A stretch of DNA of 64,000 nucleotides. It comes from Acidocella sp. Lineage in GTDB: Bacteria > Pseudomonadota > Alphaproteobacteria > Acetobacterales > Acetobacteraceae. The stretch spans positions 124,001 to 188,000 of the forward strand of contig DAIDEE010000006.1 in NCBI GenBank assembly GCA_027308685.1, given 5' to 3'. The position numbers and the translations under genes are program-made. The notes under the pieces are model-generated. The model did not search any database. It saw only the letters and a program-made list of their open reading frames with translations, and had not been told where the DNA came from. Of the stretch, positions 46,075-58,211 are shown piece after piece (positions within the stretch are counted from its first letter, which is position 1; every line of letters begins with the position of its first letter).

Positions 46075-47523
46075 CTAACTCTCCAGTTCGGCAGGGGTGG
46101 TATGCAGCGTATTTCGTAACATCGCGTTTTCCATGCTGAACGCAATCAGGGTGCCAACCGCCAGCATCACAGAACATATGAAAAACCCAAGCCTAAAGCC
46201 ATTCATTTGGTCGCTGGCTGCATAAGCCAACACTGCCCCCGCCATGGTCGCCCCGAAGGCGCCACCGAGTGCGCGCACAAGCAGCAAAATGCCGGTGGCG
46301 GTCCCTACGTCGCGCTGTGCGGCTTGGCTCTGTACGGTTACGATCGATGTGGGCATCACGCCGCCTATTCCCAGGCCAAACAATCCTGAAACGGAGGCAA
46401 ACCCCAGAACGCCGCTGGTGAGGGGCAGCGCCGTCATCAGCAAAAACATCGCAGCGGCGCTGCCAAGCGAAGCCGCCATGATATTCTTGGTCTTGCCGGT
46501 GCGTTTGGCCATCTGGCCGCCAATAAACGCGCCGACAGTGGTGCTGAACAAAAACGGCATGATCTCCAGGCCGGCAGCGGCGGCGCTTGCGTGCAGTTGG
46601 CCTTGCAAGAGCAACGGCAGCATAAATATCGCCCCGAACATGGCAGCCGAATTGAGAAATGAGACAAGGTTGGTCTGCACAAACCCGGTCTTGCCCAGCA
46701 ATGCCCCAGGAAACAACGGTTCAACGGCCCGCCGTTGCTGGAAAGCCAGGGCACTGAACAACATCAGGCTGAGTGCGAAAGCGCTAAAAATCGGTGCTGA
46801 TAGCCACGGAAAATCCACCCCGCCCAGGCTAAGCCCTGCCAGCAATACAGTGACGCTGATCAACAGTAATCCGGCCCCAGCATAGTCAATTTGGGTGCGC
46901 CGTCCGGTGGGAGCCAGGCCGCTTAGTCCTCGCACGCACAATACCAGAGCTACCAAGCCTAACGGCACATTGGCCCAGAAAATCCACCGCCAAGAGAAAT
47001 GCTGCACCACGAATCCGCCGGCGATTGGCCCGGCAACCGACGAAACTGCCCAGACGCCCGCCAGCCAGCCCTGATATTTGCCGCGTTCGCGCGGCGGAAT
47101 CACATCAGCAATGGCTGATTGGCTGACCGATAGCAGCGCCCCACCGCCAATTCCCTGAAAGGCGCGGGCCAGGATCAGCATCGGCACCGAATCGGCTAAT
47201 GCACAAAATACGCATGCCAGCAGGAAGAGAATAATCGCCGGGACCAGGACTTCGCGCCGCCCTAACTGGTCTGACAATTTGCCATAAATCGGCGTGGTTG
47301 CGGTGGTGGTGAGCAAATAGGCTGAGACCACCCAAGATAAATGCGCCCCGCCGTGCAGACTGGTTGCCATTTGTGGCAGCGCTGGCAACACCACGGTTTG
47401 GTCGAGGGCGGCCAGTAATATGCAAGTTAAAATACCACCCAGCACCCGCATTTTCTCGGCATGGGTGTAGACGCGGCCCGTCGGGGGTGCCGTAATGGGC
47501 ATATCAGCCGGGCTTGCATCCAT
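46075..47523 (-). CDS. MDR-type MFS transporter (EmrB/QacA, 14-TM family)
   Basis: 482 residues from the ATG at 47523 (a TTG at 47538 is possible). About fourteen TM helices. The opening LLAALDQTVVLPALPQMATSL is the D1 motif of the DHA2 drug-export family, followed by motif A (GKLSDQLGRREVL) and LARAFQGIGGGALLSVSQSAIADVIPPRERGKYQG (motif B region with its Arg). Such pumps export drugs or metabolites against protons. It is translationally joined to the DUF1348 gene. No local regulator such as a TetR or MarR gene is visible. Confidence 0.92.
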   Translation of the reverse strand: MDASPADMPITAPPTGRVYTHAEKMRVLGGILTCILLAALDQTVVLPALPQMATSLHGGAHLSWVVSAYLLTTTATTPIYGKLSDQLGRREVLVPAIILFLLACVFCALADSVPMLILARAFQGIGGGALLSVSQSAIADVIPPRERGKYQGWLAGVWAVSSVAGPIAGGFVVQHFSWRWIFWANVPLGLVALVLCVRGLSGLAPTGRRTQIDYAGAGLLLISVTVLLAGLSLGGVDFPWLSAPIFSAFALSLMLFSALAFQQRRAVEPLFPGALLGKTGFVQTNLVSFLNSAAMFGAIFMLPLLLQGQLHASAAAAGLEIMPFLFSTTVGAFIGGQMAKRTGKTKNIMAASLGSAAAMFLLMTALPLTSGVLGFASVSGLFGLGIGGVMPTSIVTVQSQAAQRDVGTATGILLLVRALGGAFGATMAGAVLAYAASDQMNGFRLGFFICSVMLAVGTLIAFSMENAMLRNTLHTTPAELES

Positions 47524-47643
47524 ATTGCTGTGCACCAATCCAACCTGTTACCAATACTGACCTGTTTTGCCGTAAGCCCCGCACCAGACAAGCATATATT
47601 CTTGAAACCCCGCTATGCAGGGTCCGTTTGAAAGTTTTTTTCT

Positions 47644-48192
47644 ATGCCTTTACCCAGTTCCTCGCCCCGTAAACTCTTGCATCTGCGGGATATCAAGCTC
47701 CGGGGTTATGAGCGCGAAGATGGCCTCGTCGATATCGAAGCCCATATGACCGACACCAAAACCTATAGCTGGGGCAACCAGGACCGCGGCGGAATCCATG
47801 CCGGCGAGCCACTGCATGATATGTGGCTGCGTGTGACGATCCAGCACGACATGACCATCACCGCTGTTGATGCCGCCATGGACGCGACGCCTCACACCAT
47901 TTGCCCGGGCGTTTTACCGAACTTCCAGCGTTTGGTGGGGCTGAATATCAGTAAAGGATTTTTGAAATCGGCCATGCAGGTGCTGGGCGGCGTTGAGGGT
48001 TGCACCCATTTACGCGAGCTTTTGCAGCAGTTGGGCACCGTGGCATTTCAGACCATGTTCAGCATCCGGGGCCATAAAAAACCTGTAGCTGAGCCCACAA
48101 AGTCAGGCATTGCGCCGTTTTTGCTGAACACCTGCTACAGTTATAACGAGCACGGCCCCTTGGCTGCCCCACGTGAAACGGCCGCGCAATAA
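47644..48192 (+). CDS. DUF2889 family protein
   Basis: 182 residues. The body matches DUF2889: RDIKLRGYEREDGLVDIEAHMTDTKTYSW near the start, GEPLHDMWLRVTIQHDMTITAVDAAMDATPHTICPGV in the middle and a C-terminal region GCTHLRELLQQLGTVAFQTM. Function unknown. Members often lie near aromatic degradation or quinone-linked genes in some proteobacteria, which is not the case here. It is divergent from the MFS gene (120 bases) and upstream of the atp operon by 123 bases. Confidence 0.88.
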   Translation: MPLPSSSPRKLLHLRDIKLRGYEREDGLVDIEAHMTDTKTYSWGNQDRGGIHAGEPLHDMWLRVTIQHDMTITAVDAAMDATPHTICPGVLPNFQRLVGLNISKGFLKSAMQVLGGVEGCTHLRELLQQLGTVAFQTMFSIRGHKKPVAEPTKSGIAPFLLNTCYSYNEHGPLAAPRETAAQ

Positions 48193-48315
48193 TCGGCTGA
48201 GTTAATCTGCCTTTGCCTGACTGACGAAATTTCCTGCCTCATATAGGCCGCTGACCGCGTTGCGCTCCGTGGAACGCTATGTTACTGCCCCGCGGAAGGC
48301 CCGTAAGGGCAAGGA

Positions 48316-48906
48316 ATGCTTAGTAAAAACACGAAAGCGACAAAATTGGTCGAGATATCTACCACGGGTGAAACAGGCTTCTCCGCACGTTATGCTGCGG
48401 CTCTGTATGCTTTGGCTTTCGAACAGAACGTATTGGACAAGGTTGTTGACGAAATGGCGTCCCTTGGCCGCCTGATGACCGAGAGCTCCCAATTATCGCG
48501 GCTGGTCCGTACGCCATTTACGGACACCCTTACCCGCAATATTTTGAATAACGCATTGGCAGCGCAGGGTTTTTCGACCATCGTGTTGAATTTCGTCAAT
48601 GTCGCCGTGACCAATCGTCGGCTGCACGACCTGCCCGCGTTGGTGGCAGGGTTTGCTGCCTATGTGGCGAACAAGCGAGGTGAGGTGGTTGCCAATGTGG
48701 CTACCGCGACTCCGCTGAGCGACCTGCAACGCACCCAACTACGCGCCCGCCTGACCGAAGCCGGTTATGGCAGCGTGAAGCTGTTTGAACACACCGACCC
48801 GGAATTACTGGGTGGGATGACACTGAAAATCGGCACCAAGCTCTACGACACGAGCCTGAAGTCGCGCCTTAACCGTTTAAATTATTCTCTAAAGGGAGCC
48901 ATCTGA
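48316..48906 (+). CDS. atpH: ATP synthase F1 subunit delta
   Basis: 196 residues. The N-terminal helical domain contains [27 protein letters not shown], and the C-terminal region has the family signature [24 protein letters not shown]. Delta joins the F1 head to the peripheral stalk b subunits. The first 20 residues ([20 protein letters not shown]) extend beyond most homologues but are accepted since the ATG has an AAGG upstream. It is the first gene of the atpHAGDC operon. The stop and the atpA start are adjacent. Confidence 0.95.
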   Translation: MLSKNTKATKLVEISTTGETGFSARYAAALYALAFEQNVLDKVVDEMASLGRLMTESSQLSRLVRTPFTDTLTRNILNNALAAQGFSTIVLNFVNVAVTNRRLHDLPALVAGFAAYVANKRGEVVANVATATPLSDLQRTQLRARLTEAGYGSVKLFEHTDPELLGGMTLKIGTKLYDTSLKSRLNRLNYSLKGAI

Positions 48907-48907
48907 T

Positions 48908-50440
48908 ATGGAGATCCGCCCAGCCGAAATCTCCGAAATTCTGAAGAGCCAGATCGCGAATTTCGACACTGAAGCCAATGTTGCCGAGACCGGCCAGGTT
49001 TTAAGTGTTGGCGATGGCATTGCCCGGATTTTCGGCCTCAGCAACGTCATGGCTGGTGAACTCATCGAGTTCCCCTCCGCTGGCATCAAAGGCATGGCCC
49101 TGAACCTCGAGCTCGATAACGTCGGCGCCGTGATTTTCGGCGATGACCGCCAGATCCGTGAAGGTGACATGGTCACCCGGACCGGCGAAATTGTGGACGT
49201 GCCGGTTGGCAAGGGTCTGCTCGGCCGCGTGGTGGATGCTCTGGGTAACCCGATCGACGGCAAAGGCCCGATCCAGTTCACCGAACGCAAGCTGGTTGAA
49301 ACCAAAGCTCCCGGCATCATACCGCGTAAATCGGTGCACGAGCCGATGCAGACGGGTGTGAAATCGATCGACGTGCTGATCCCGATTGGCCGTGGCCAGC
49401 GCGAATTGATCATCGGTGACCGCCAGACCGGCAAATCAGCCATCGTGATGGACACCATCATCAACCAAAAGGAAGCCAACGCTGGCACTGATGAGAGCAA
49501 AAAGCTCTATTGCATCTATGTCGCCATCGGCCAGAAGCGCTCGACTGTGGCGCAATTGGTTCGCACGCTCGAAGAGCAGGGCGTGATGGAATATTGCACC
49601 GTGGTTGCCGCCACCGCCTCCGACCCTGCGCCGATGCAGTTCCTGGCACCTTACACCGGCTGCACCATGGGCGAATATTTCCGTGACAACGGGATGCATG
49701 CGGTTATATTCTACGACGATCTTTCCAAGCAGGCTGTGGCGTATCGCCAAATGTCGTTGCTGCTGCGCCGTCCGCCAGGCCGTGAAGCCTATCCGGGTGA
49801 CGTTTTCTATCTGCATTCGCGCTTGCTGGAACGTGCAGCTAAAATGTCTGACGAATTCGGTGCAGGTAGCTTGACCGCATTGCCGATCATCGAGACCCAG
49901 GCTGGTGACGTTTCCGCTTACATTCCTACCAACGTGATCTCAATCACCGATGGTCAGATTTTCCTTGAAACCGAATTATTCTTCAAAGGCATCCGCCCTG
50001 CGGTGAACGTGGGTCTTTCGGTGTCGCGCGTTGGCTCTGCGGCGCAGATCAAAGCGATGAAGCAAGTGGCTGGTAAAATTAAACTTGACCTGGCGCAGTA
50101 TCGCGAAATGGCGGCATTCGCACAGTTCTCTTCCGATCTCGATCCCTCGACCCAGAAGCTGCTGGCCCGTGGTGCGCGTTTGACCGAATTGCTCAAGCAG
50201 CCGCAATACCGCCCGCTGCCGGTTGAGGAGCAGGTGATTTCAGTTTTCGCGGGCACCCGTGGCTATCTGGACGGCATCGATGTTTCCAAGGTTGGCAAGT
50301 TTGAGGCGCAACTTATCTCCGAGATTAAGGCCCGCGAGCCTGCAATCATCGAGGCGATCCGCAATGACCAGCAGATCAAGCCGGAAACCGAGAAGAGCCT
50401 GATCGCGTTTATCGAAGCCTTCGCCAAGAGCTTTGGTTGA
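48908..50440 (+). CDS. atpA: ATP synthase F1 subunit alpha
   Basis: 510 residues. It starts [22 protein letters not shown], the usual alpha N-terminus. The P-loop GDRQTGKSA is near residue 169-177. [35 protein letters not shown] is preserved (reads AYRQ at the start). The alpha subunits bind non-catalytic nucleotide in the alpha3beta3 head. The tail FIEAFAKSF is standard. One base separates it from atpH, and atpG follows after 3 bases. Confidence 0.98.
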   Translation: MEIRPAEISEILKSQIANFDTEANVAETGQVLSVGDGIARIFGLSNVMAGELIEFPSAGIKGMALNLELDNVGAVIFGDDRQIREGDMVTRTGEIVDVPVGKGLLGRVVDALGNPIDGKGPIQFTERKLVETKAPGIIPRKSVHEPMQTGVKSIDVLIPIGRGQRELIIGDRQTGKSAIVMDTIINQKEANAGTDESKKLYCIYVAIGQKRSTVAQLVRTLEEQGVMEYCTVVAATASDPAPMQFLAPYTGCTMGEYFRDNGMHAVIFYDDLSKQAVAYRQMSLLLRRPPGREAYPGDVFYLHSRLLERAAKMSDEFGAGSLTALPIIETQAGDVSAYIPTNVISITDGQIFLETELFFKGIRPAVNVGLSVSRVGSAAQIKAMKQVAGKIKLDLAQYREMAAFAQFSSDLDPSTQKLLARGARLTELLKQPQYRPLPVEEQVISVFAGTRGYLDGIDVSKVGKFEAQLISEIKAREPAIIEAIRNDQQIKPETEKSLIAFIEAFAKSFG

Positions 50441-50443
50441 GCC

Positions 50444-51319
50444 ATGCCAAGCCTGAAGTCCCTCCGTATTCGGATCAATAGCGTTAAATCAACGCAGAAG
50501 ATCACGAGTGCCATGAAGATGGTGGCGGCGGCGAAATTGCGCCGTTCGCAATCACAGGCGGAAGCCGCACGGCCTTATGCCAAGCGCATGGGCCAGATGA
50601 TGAGCGCAATCGCCGCGGGTGCGGCGAGCAACCCGAACGCTCCGGAACTGCTGGTCGGTACGGGAAAGGATAAAGTCCATCTACTGGTGGCGGTGACCGC
50701 TGACCGCGGTTTAGCTGGCGCATTTAACTCTAACATTGGCCGTGCTGTCCGCCTCAAGGCCCGAGAGTTGCAAGCGCAAGGCAAGATGGTGAAAATCCTT
50801 GCTGTTGGCCGCAAGGGCCATGACTACTTCCGCCGCGAGATGAACGATCTGATCGTCGGCCACAAAAACTTCGTTGGCAAAAAGACCATCGAATTCACTG
50901 ATGCTGAAGCCATTGCCGACAATATCGTGACGATGTTCCGCGAGGGGCAGTTTGATATCTGCACGCTGGTATTCAACCGCTTCATGTCTGTGATGACCCA
51001 GACCGTCACGGAATCCCCGCTGATTCCAGCCGCGACCCCAACCGCCAATGATAATGCCCCGGCAGCAGATTACGAAGTGGAGCCCGATGACGGCACACTG
51101 CTTGACCGTCTGTTGCCGCGTAACCTCGCGGTGCAGATTTACTCGGCTCTGTTGGAAAACAGCGCCGGCTTCTATGCCAGCCAGATGACGGCGATGGATA
51201 ACGCCACCCGTAATGCTGGTGAAATGATCAAGAAGCTCTCGCTGAATTACAACCGCGCCCGGCAGGCGAATATTACATCCGAACTTATCGAGATCATCTC
51301 CGGCGCTGAAGCCGTATAA
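50444..51319 (+). CDS. atpG: ATP synthase F1 subunit gamma
   Basis: 291 residues. N-terminus PSLKSLRIRINSVKSTQKITSAMKMVAAAKLRR and C-terminus ASQMTAMDNATRNAGEMIKKLSLNYNRARQANITSELIEIISGAEA are the two coiled-coil parts of the rotor shaft, both highly typical. The middle has VAVTADRGLAGAFNSNIGR. A loop of about 20 residues near position 200 (ATPTANDNAPAADYEVEPDD) is longer than in E. coli, as is common in alphaproteobacteria. It lies between atpA and atpD in the operon. Confidence 0.98.
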   Translation: MPSLKSLRIRINSVKSTQKITSAMKMVAAAKLRRSQSQAEAARPYAKRMGQMMSAIAAGAASNPNAPELLVGTGKDKVHLLVAVTADRGLAGAFNSNIGRAVRLKARELQAQGKMVKILAVGRKGHDYFRREMNDLIVGHKNFVGKKTIEFTDAEAIADNIVTMFREGQFDICTLVFNRFMSVMTQTVTESPLIPAATPTANDNAPAADYEVEPDDGTLLDRLLPRNLAVQIYSALLENSAGFYASQMTAMDNATRNAGEMIKKLSLNYNRARQANITSELIEIISGAEAV

Positions 51320-51328
51320 GGTAGATAG

Positions 51329-52762
<1,434 letters not shown>

Positions 52763-52766
52763 AATC

Positions 52767-53186
52767 ATGCCAATCACCTTAGAGATCATCAGCCCAGAAA
52801 AACTGCTGCTCTCCAAGCCGGTGGATATGGTTGTTATCCCCGGCACTGAGGGCGATCTCGGTATTCTGCCGGGCCATTCCAAACTTATCACCGGCCTGCG
52901 CGGCGGGCTGGTGGATTTATACGAGAACGGCAAAATCACCGAGCGCTTCTTCGTCTCTGGCGGCTTTGCCGAGGTCACCGAGGAGCATTGCTCGATATTG
53001 GCTGACACCATCACCCGCCAGTCCGAGCTTGATTCCGGTGTCGCTGCCGAGACGCTGGCGAAGGCGCAGGCCGACTATGACGCCACCGACATGATGGACA
53101 GCAACGCCTACCGTGAAGCTAGCGACAAATTAATCTCCGCGCAGGCGATGGTGGATTCGGTCTCAGTGAAACGGGCTGACCACTAA
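52767..53186 (+). CDS. atpC: ATP synthase F1 subunit epsilon
   Basis: 139 residues from the ATG at 52767. The beta-sandwich begins MPITLEIISPEKLLLSKPVDMVVIPGTEGDLGILPGHSKLITGLRGG, and ends in a C-terminal two-helix hairpin (DYDATDMMDSNAYREASDKLISAQAMVD). Epsilon contacts gamma and the c-ring and can inhibit hydrolysis. Last gene of the operon. F0 genes (atpB/E/F) are not here, as is normal for Alphaproteobacteria, where they form a separate cluster. Confidence 0.95.
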   Translation: MPITLEIISPEKLLLSKPVDMVVIPGTEGDLGILPGHSKLITGLRGGLVDLYENGKITERFFVSGGFAEVTEEHCSILADTITRQSELDSGVAAETLAKAQADYDATDMMDSNAYREASDKLISAQAMVDSVSVKRADH

Positions 53187-53426
53187 ATCACTAGCGAGCA
53201 AACGAAAACTCGGCGCTCCTGCCAGCATAGAGGGGAGGATGATCCCCGACCCCCAAACGATGGTATCTTCGCCGCACTGGTTTCTGGTGTCGGCAATGGT
53301 GGAAAACCGCTGCGGGCTCCCTAAACCTGTCATTGCCCCCATCACTTCATCCTGATTTGCGGGCGTCATGCCGGTCTGAGCCATGGCAGGTGAAGCTGAA
53401 AGCACCGCAGGGACCCGTGCAGCCAC
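53163..53426 (-). pseudogene. Possible remnant of a small secreted protein gene
   Basis: An 87-codon frame from a GTG at 53426. It starts with a signal-like AARVPAVLSASPAMAQ (cut after AMA), then QDEVMGAMTGLGSPQRFSTIADTRNQCGEDTIVWGSG. The Cys-x3-DTIVW stretch recalls small secreted proteins with a C-(P/G)-x-DTVVW signature, whose C-terminal half (normally SG-x-YH... CE) is absent here. The end of the frame runs into atpC antisense. It may be truncated or frameshifted, or simply chance. No gene otherwise occupies 53187-53498, an approximately 310-base gap. Confidence 0.3.
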
Positions 53427-53498
53427 GCATTTACGGATTTAATGGCGAGTCAGTAAAATTTCCATCCCCGCCTGCGCGCGCCTGGCATATTGTGGCCA

Positions 53499-55478
53499 TT
53501 ACATAAACGAAACAGGGTCGACATCCACATCCACCCGCACGTTGCGCGGACTATCGGTTCGCGTCAGCCAGTCGCGCACCAAACTTTGCACATCAATATG
53601 CCGCGCCGCTTTTAACAACAGTCGCCGCCGGAAACGGCCGCGCAACAAAGCAAAAGGCGCAGGTGCTGGGCCAAGAATTTCAATGCCAGCCCCCGAAGGT
53701 GCCGAGCGGGCCAGGGCGCGAGCGGTCTGGTCGGCCATTCGCTCATCCGGCCCGCTCACAATCAGCGCCACCAACCGGCCAAACGGCGGCCAGTGTCCTG
53801 GGCGGCGCTGCACCGCTTCCTGCATCATGAACGCATTCAAATCACCGGAGAGGAGTGCCGCCATCACCGGATGCTCCGGCGCGTAGGTTTGCAACAACAC
53901 AACCCCCGGCGCTTCGGCGCGTCCGGCGCGCCCCGCCACTTGGTGCAGCATCTGCACCGTGCGTTCACCCGCCCGCAAATCACCACCGGCTAGCCCCAAA
54001 TCGGCATCCACCACGCCGACCAAAGTGAGTGCCGGAAAATGCCAGCCTTTCGCCACCATCTGGGTGCCGATGATCACATCAATCTCACGGTCCAAAATCA
54101 GCCGCGCCGCCTCGGCGGCCTGTTTTGGTCCGGCAATCACATCTGAGGCCATCATCAGCACCCGCGCCTCAGGAAATGCCTCCCGTACTTCTTCGGCAAT
54201 TCGTTCCACCCCCGGCCCAATCGCGGCAAAGCTGTCCTTGGCAGCACAGGCGGGGCAGGCGATAGGCATAATTGTCGCGTAGTCGCAATGATGGCAGATC
54301 AATCTTTTGTGGCTTTTATGCTCTACCAGCCAGGCGGAACAATTCGGGCAGGCCATCCGGTGCCCGCAATGACGGCATAATGTCAGCGGCGCGTAGCCAC
54401 GGCGGTTGAGAAACAGCATGGCCTGCTCGCCGCGCGCCATGCTGTCGCGCATCGCCTCCAGCAGCACCGGGCTGATGAATTTGCCGCGCTCGGGCGGGTG
54501 CGCCCGCATATCCAGCGCCGCCACTTTCGGCAGTTGTGCTCCGCCATGGCGGGCCGGCAAATCCAGTCGCGCATAGCGCCCGCTCGCGGCATTCTCCACG
54601 GTCTCCAGGCTTGGCGTGGCAGAACACAGCACGCACAAAGCCGAGGCGAACTTCGCCCGTACCACCGCCATGTCGCGGGCGTGGTACACCACGCCGTCCT
54701 CCTGCTTGAAGGCGCTCTCATGCTCCTCATCCACCACAATAAGGCCCAGCGTGGGGAAGGGGAGAAACAACGCCGAGCGCGCCCCCACCACCACATTGGC
54801 CCGGCCTTCCGCCACAGCCCGGAATGTCTCGCGCCGCATCGCGGGCGTTAACTCGGAATGCCAGACCGCCGGCGCGACATCAAAACGTTTCTCGAAACGC
54901 TGCAAAAACTGCACGGAGAGCGCAATTTCCGGCAGCAGCACCAGTGCCTGCCTGCCTGCTGCCAAACACGCTGCCACCGCTTCCAAATAAACCTCGGTCT
55001 TGCCGGAACCCGTCACGCCGTCCAGTAGTATGACGCTGAATTTTTCCGTCGCCACACTGGCTCGCAGGGCCGCCGCCGCCGCCCGCTGGTCGGCTGATAA
55101 ATCGGGTCCAGCCAGCGAAAAATCCGCGCCGCCAAAGGTGAAATGTTTTGCCCGCCGCTTTGGCGCCACCAGCAAGCTGGCTTTCAACCCTAATGCCAGC
55201 ACATCGCCACGCTTTGAGAGGGTGTAGTGCGCCACCCAATCCACGAACTGCCGCATCGCCTCCGGCAGTGGTGGAAAATCCAGCACCTCCGCTACCTGTT
55301 TGGTGCGGATCTGCGTATCCGGCGCTTCATCCCACACCGCGCCCACCACCATGCGCGGCCCCAGCGGCACCCGCACCAGCGTCCCAGGCACCAGCGGGGC
55401 CTCGGCCATGTAGGTGAATGCCGTATCAAACGGGAAAGGCAGCAATACGCTGACGCGGGTGGGACTCGGAGCACTCAT
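53499..55478 (-). CDS. priA: Primosomal protein N' (replication restart helicase PriA)
   Basis: 659 residues, somewhat shorter than E. coli's 732. The 3'-binding N-terminal domain ([18 protein letters not shown]...[13 protein letters not shown]) is followed by a superfamily 2 helicase with Walker A GVTGSGKT (154-161) and DEEH (250-253). A zinc-binding insertion has paired Cys motifs ([27 protein letters not shown]) near residues 370-415. The end [13 protein letters not shown] is the family C-terminus. It restarts stalled forks. It is divergent from the transaldolase-family gene. Confidence 0.96.
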   Translation of the reverse strand: MSAPSPTRVSVLLPFPFDTAFTYMAEAPLVPGTLVRVPLGPRMVVGAVWDEAPDTQIRTKQVAEVLDFPPLPEAMRQFVDWVAHYTLSKRGDVLALGLKASLLVAPKRRAKHFTFGGADFSLAGPDLSADQRAAAAALRASVATEKFSVILLDGVTGSGKTEVYLEAVAACLAAGRQALVLLPEIALSVQFLQRFEKRFDVAPAVWHSELTPAMRRETFRAVAEGRANVVVGARSALFLPFPTLGLIVVDEEHESAFKQEDGVVYHARDMAVVRAKFASALCVLCSATPSLETVENAASGRYARLDLPARHGGAQLPKVAALDMRAHPPERGKFISPVLLEAMRDSMARGEQAMLFLNRRGYAPLTLCRHCGHRMACPNCSAWLVEHKSHKRLICHHCDYATIMPIACPACAAKDSFAAIGPGVERIAEEVREAFPEARVLMMASDVIAGPKQAAEAARLILDREIDVIIGTQMVAKGWHFPALTLVGVVDADLGLAGGDLRAGERTVQMLHQVAGRAGRAEAPGVVLLQTYAPEHPVMAALLSGDLNAFMMQEAVQRRPGHWPPFGRLVALIVSGPDERMADQTARALARSAPSGAGIEILGPAPAPFALLRGRFRRRLLLKAARHIDVQSLVRDWLTRTDSPRNVRVDVDVDPVSFM

Positions 55479-55523
55479 GGTTTAAGCAATGTCATACACC
55501 TAACCCCTCCGGGAGGAGAAAAT

Positions 55524-56180
55524 ATGAAGTTCTTTGTCGATACCGCCGAAATTGCTGAAATCAGAGACCTGGCGGCGACTGGCCTGTTGGATGGCGTAAC
55601 CACCAACCCCTCCCTGATCGCCAAGTCGGGCCGCAATATTCTGGAAGTTATCGCTGAAATTTGCGCCATCGTGCCCGGCCCGGTGAGTGCCGAGGTGGCT
55701 GCCACCGACTATGCCCAAATGCTGAAAGAGGCGGCGGCGCTGAAGGCGATCGCGCCGAATGTCACCATCAAAGTACCGCTGACACCTGATGGCTTGAAAG
55801 CCTGTTATGCGCTCTCCCAAGAGGGTACCATGGTAAATGTCACGCTGTGCTTCTCTTCGGCGCAGGCGCTACTGGCCGCTAAGGCCGGTGCCACTTTTAT
55901 CTCACCTTTCGTGGGCCGGCTCGATGATATCGGCCAGAACGGCATGGACCTGATCGCCGACATCGTCCAAATTTACGCCAACTACCCAGCGATCAAAACT
56001 GAGGTGCTGGTGGCCTCCATCCGCAACCCCATCCACCTCATCGAAGCCGCCAAAATTGGTGCTGATGTCGCCACAATCCCGCCCAACGTCATCCGCCAGC
56101 TCTACAACCACCCGCTGACCAGCAGTGGCTTGGCTGCCTTCCTGACCGACTGGGCTAAAACCGGCCAGACGATTGGCTGA
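55524..56180 (+). CDS. fsa: Transaldolase / fructose-6-phosphate aldolase family protein
   Basis: 218 residues from the ATG at 55524, which has a strong GGAGGAG. It begins [36 protein letters not shown], the short transaldolase (type 3B/TalC/FSA) opening. The Schiff-base Lys lies in [14 protein letters not shown] near residue 87. The family acts as F6P aldolase or transaldolase in sugar-phosphate metabolism; bacterial enzymes of this length are often transaldolases, so the symbol is tentative. Located next to priA in many Alphaproteobacteria. Its 3' end overlaps a xerC-type gene by 8 bases. Confidence 0.9.
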   Translation: MKFFVDTAEIAEIRDLAATGLLDGVTTNPSLIAKSGRNILEVIAEICAIVPGPVSAEVAATDYAQMLKEAAALKAIAPNVTIKVPLTPDGLKACYALSQEGTMVNVTLCFSSAQALLAAKAGATFISPFVGRLDDIGQNGMDLIADIVQIYANYPAIKTEVLVASIRNPIHLIEAAKIGADVATIPPNVIRQLYNHPLTSSGLAAFLTDWAKTGQTIG

Positions 56181-57084
56181 AGCCGCTGAGGCGCTGCGCG
56201 TAAAATTTCTCTCCTGGCTAGGGGGAGAACGCCGCGCGGCGCCGAAAACGGTGGAAACCTATGGGCGCGATATCGCCGCCTTCCTGGGGTTTCTCACCAA
56301 CCATACCGGCGGTGAACCTACCGCCGCGACGTTGCAAAATCTCCGTGCCGCCGATGTCCGCGCCTGGCTGGCGCAGGAAGCGAAAAACGGAGCCGGTAAT
56401 GCCACCCGCGCCAAAAAACTATCTGCCACAGCGACGTTTTTCAAATTTTTGCATAAGCGCCATTGCATCGAAACCACGGCACTTTCGCTCATCACCCGGC
56501 CACGTCCCAAGCGTCCATTGCCGCGAGCCCTCACTCTGGCCGATGCGGCTCTTGTTACCACTGACATCGGTGATGCTTCGGACATTGCCGCGATCCAGGC
56601 GCGTGATGCTGCGTTAATGTGCCTGCTGTATGGCGCTGGCCTGCGGATCAATGAGGCGCTGAGCCTGAATGTCGGGGATGTTCCGCGCGTTGGAAATCCG
56701 ATGCGCGTCACCGGCAAGGGCAATAAACAGCGCATTGTCCCTATTTTGTCGGTCGTGCATGAGGCACTGGCTACGCATCTGAAACTTCACCCCAACCCGG
56801 CGGCAACGGAACCCTTGTTTATCGGGCTGCGCGGTAAGCGCCTGAACGCCGGGGTGGTGCAGAAAACGCTGCGCGATTTCCGACGCCTCAATGGCCTGCC
56901 CGAGCACGCCACCCCGCATGCGCTACGCCACTCGTTTGCCACGCACCTACTCTCAGGCGGGGCGGATTTACGCTCGATCCAGGAACTCCTCGGCCACGCC
57001 AGCCTCTCCACCACCCAGCGCTATACCGATGTGGATACCGACCAGCTTATGGCAGTTTGGCGCTCAGCCCACCCCCGCGCTTAA
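56173..57084 (+). CDS. xerC: Tyrosine recombinase XerC
   Basis: 303 residues from a TTG at 56173 overlapping fsa by 8 bases. The N-terminal SAM-like core-binding domain spans about residues 5-100, then a catalytic domain with the full set: Arg158 in GLRINEAL, Lys182 in TGKGNKQR, His249-xx-Arg252 in [12 protein letters not shown], His275 in [14 protein letters not shown] and nucleophile Tyr284. It resolves chromosome dimers at dif with XerD and FtsK. XerC is preferred over XerD by the context next to priA, but a XerD assignment is possible. Its stop overlaps the facing ATP-grasp gene by 4 bases. Confidence 0.88.
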   Translation: MAEAAEALRVKFLSWLGGERRAAPKTVETYGRDIAAFLGFLTNHTGGEPTAATLQNLRAADVRAWLAQEAKNGAGNATRAKKLSATATFFKFLHKRHCIETTALSLITRPRPKRPLPRALTLADAALVTTDIGDASDIAAIQARDAALMCLLYGAGLRINEALSLNVGDVPRVGNPMRVTGKGNKQRIVPILSVVHEALATHLKLHPNPAATEPLFIGLRGKRLNAGVVQKTLRDFRRLNGLPEHATPHALRHSFATHLLSGGADLRSIQELLGHASLSTTQRYTDVDTDQLMAVWRSAHPRA

Positions 57085-58211
57085 TCGTTGGCGGGGTATA
57101 ACGCCATTAAGCGCTTTTGATAGCGCCACAGGCTGAACAGGCGTGACAGGCCGATCGCTTTCAAGCCCTTTGCGCGCATGATCGCCCCAATTTTGAACGA
57201 TTCCCCATAATGGAAAAACTGCGTTTGATAGGCTTTGCGGATACTCATCGCAGGGTCCCAGATATTAGTGGCTTCCGAACCGCTGCCGTTAAATTCAATG
57301 ATTTTGAAGTTCTGGCCGGCGCGCAAATCATCAAGGCTATCATAGCGCAGGTCGATCCGGGAGAAGTATAAATCCGGCATATCCTTTGCAATCGCGTCAA
57401 TCCGCGCGGTCAGGCAGGGGGTAACGATCTCCAGCCCATCCTTAAAAATTGAGCCCCGGCAATGGTTGCCAACAAACACCAACTGCACTGTTTCGCCGGG
57501 TGGCGGTATCCGCTCGGCCTTGGCCGCCAATTTTGGCAACAGGAGCTTTGCTACGGCGCGCAGGCGTGGATCAGCGTTGATCAAGGCCCGGATATTTTGC
57601 ACCCCATCGCCGGTGACGGCGGGTGGGTATTTCAACGTGACTGAGGTGATCCTCCCGGTTGCTTCATCCGGGCGGCGAATATAAAATATTCCAGCCTCAC
57701 CTGGCTTGGTGACCAAGGTCTGCAATTGTAGTCTGGTGGCTCGCGGAAATGCCGCCAGATAGGCGGCAAGCTCTGCATCGTCTCGTACAATGCGTACGCC
57801 CACGCCATTACAGCTCATGTCGGGCTTGGCAACCAGCGGGTAGCTCAGATGGGCCTCTGCCATTGCTATTTTAGCCAGTGCTAAATCATTGGCATCATTG
57901 TGGCCGGAGGTCGTGAGCTCGGCGTAATCGGCAATCCACAGTCGGGCGAACGGACCAGCTAACGCCAGAATATCGTTTTTAGACTCGCCGCAAATGCCCC
58001 CCGCATCAATTCGCGGGTTGGCGAGGCTCGGTAGCGTGATGCTGCGATATTTAATGGCGTTAAAAATCCAGAACAATACAACCGGTGCGTAGAACAGCCA
58101 GCCTGGCCAGAACTCGAAAAATGATACGGGACTTGCGGATGGCTTCCGCCGGCTCCAACTTGCTGGCATGAAACGAGCTCGCAGAGTGGTTGCGAGCGAA
58201 GTTTCGCTCAT
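57081..58211 (-). CDS. Membrane-linked ATP-grasp protein of unknown substrate
   Basis: 376 residues. One N-terminal TM segment (SFFEFWPGWLFYAPVVLFWIFNAI, about 30-53) is followed by an ATP-grasp fold. ATP-binding elements include SYPLVAKPDMSCNGVGVRIVRDD (about 128-150), then a TLVTKPGEAGIFYIRRP strand and acidic metal ligands in YFSRIDLRYDSLDD and FKIIEFNGSGSEATN (D and E/N positions). It resembles D-Ala-D-Ala ligase-type carboxylate-amine ligases but no specific family is recognised. It overlaps the dedA gene by 4 bases, so the two are coupled. Possible roles are amide or ester modification of a lipid or cell-wall precursor; unproven. Confidence 0.8.
   Translation of the reverse strand: MSETSLATTLRARFMPASWSRRKPSASPVSFFEFWPGWLFYAPVVLFWIFNAIKYRSITLPSLANPRIDAGGICGESKNDILALAGPFARLWIADYAELTTSGHNDANDLALAKIAMAEAHLSYPLVAKPDMSCNGVGVRIVRDDAELAAYLAAFPRATRLQLQTLVTKPGEAGIFYIRRPDEATGRITSVTLKYPPAVTGDGVQNIRALINADPRLRAVAKLLLPKLAAKAERIPPPGETVQLVFVGNHCRGSIFKDGLEIVTPCLTARIDAIAKDMPDLYFSRIDLRYDSLDDLRAGQNFKIIEFNGSGSEATNIWDPAMSIRKAYQTQFFHYGESFKIGAIMRAKGLKAIGLSRLFSLWRYQKRLMALYPAND

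Noticed and set aside
56173-57084. Tyrosine recombinase as integrase of a mobile element
   Set aside because: Length, motifs and position between fsa and priA fit housekeeping XerC; no tRNA target, att repeats or cargo genes nearby.
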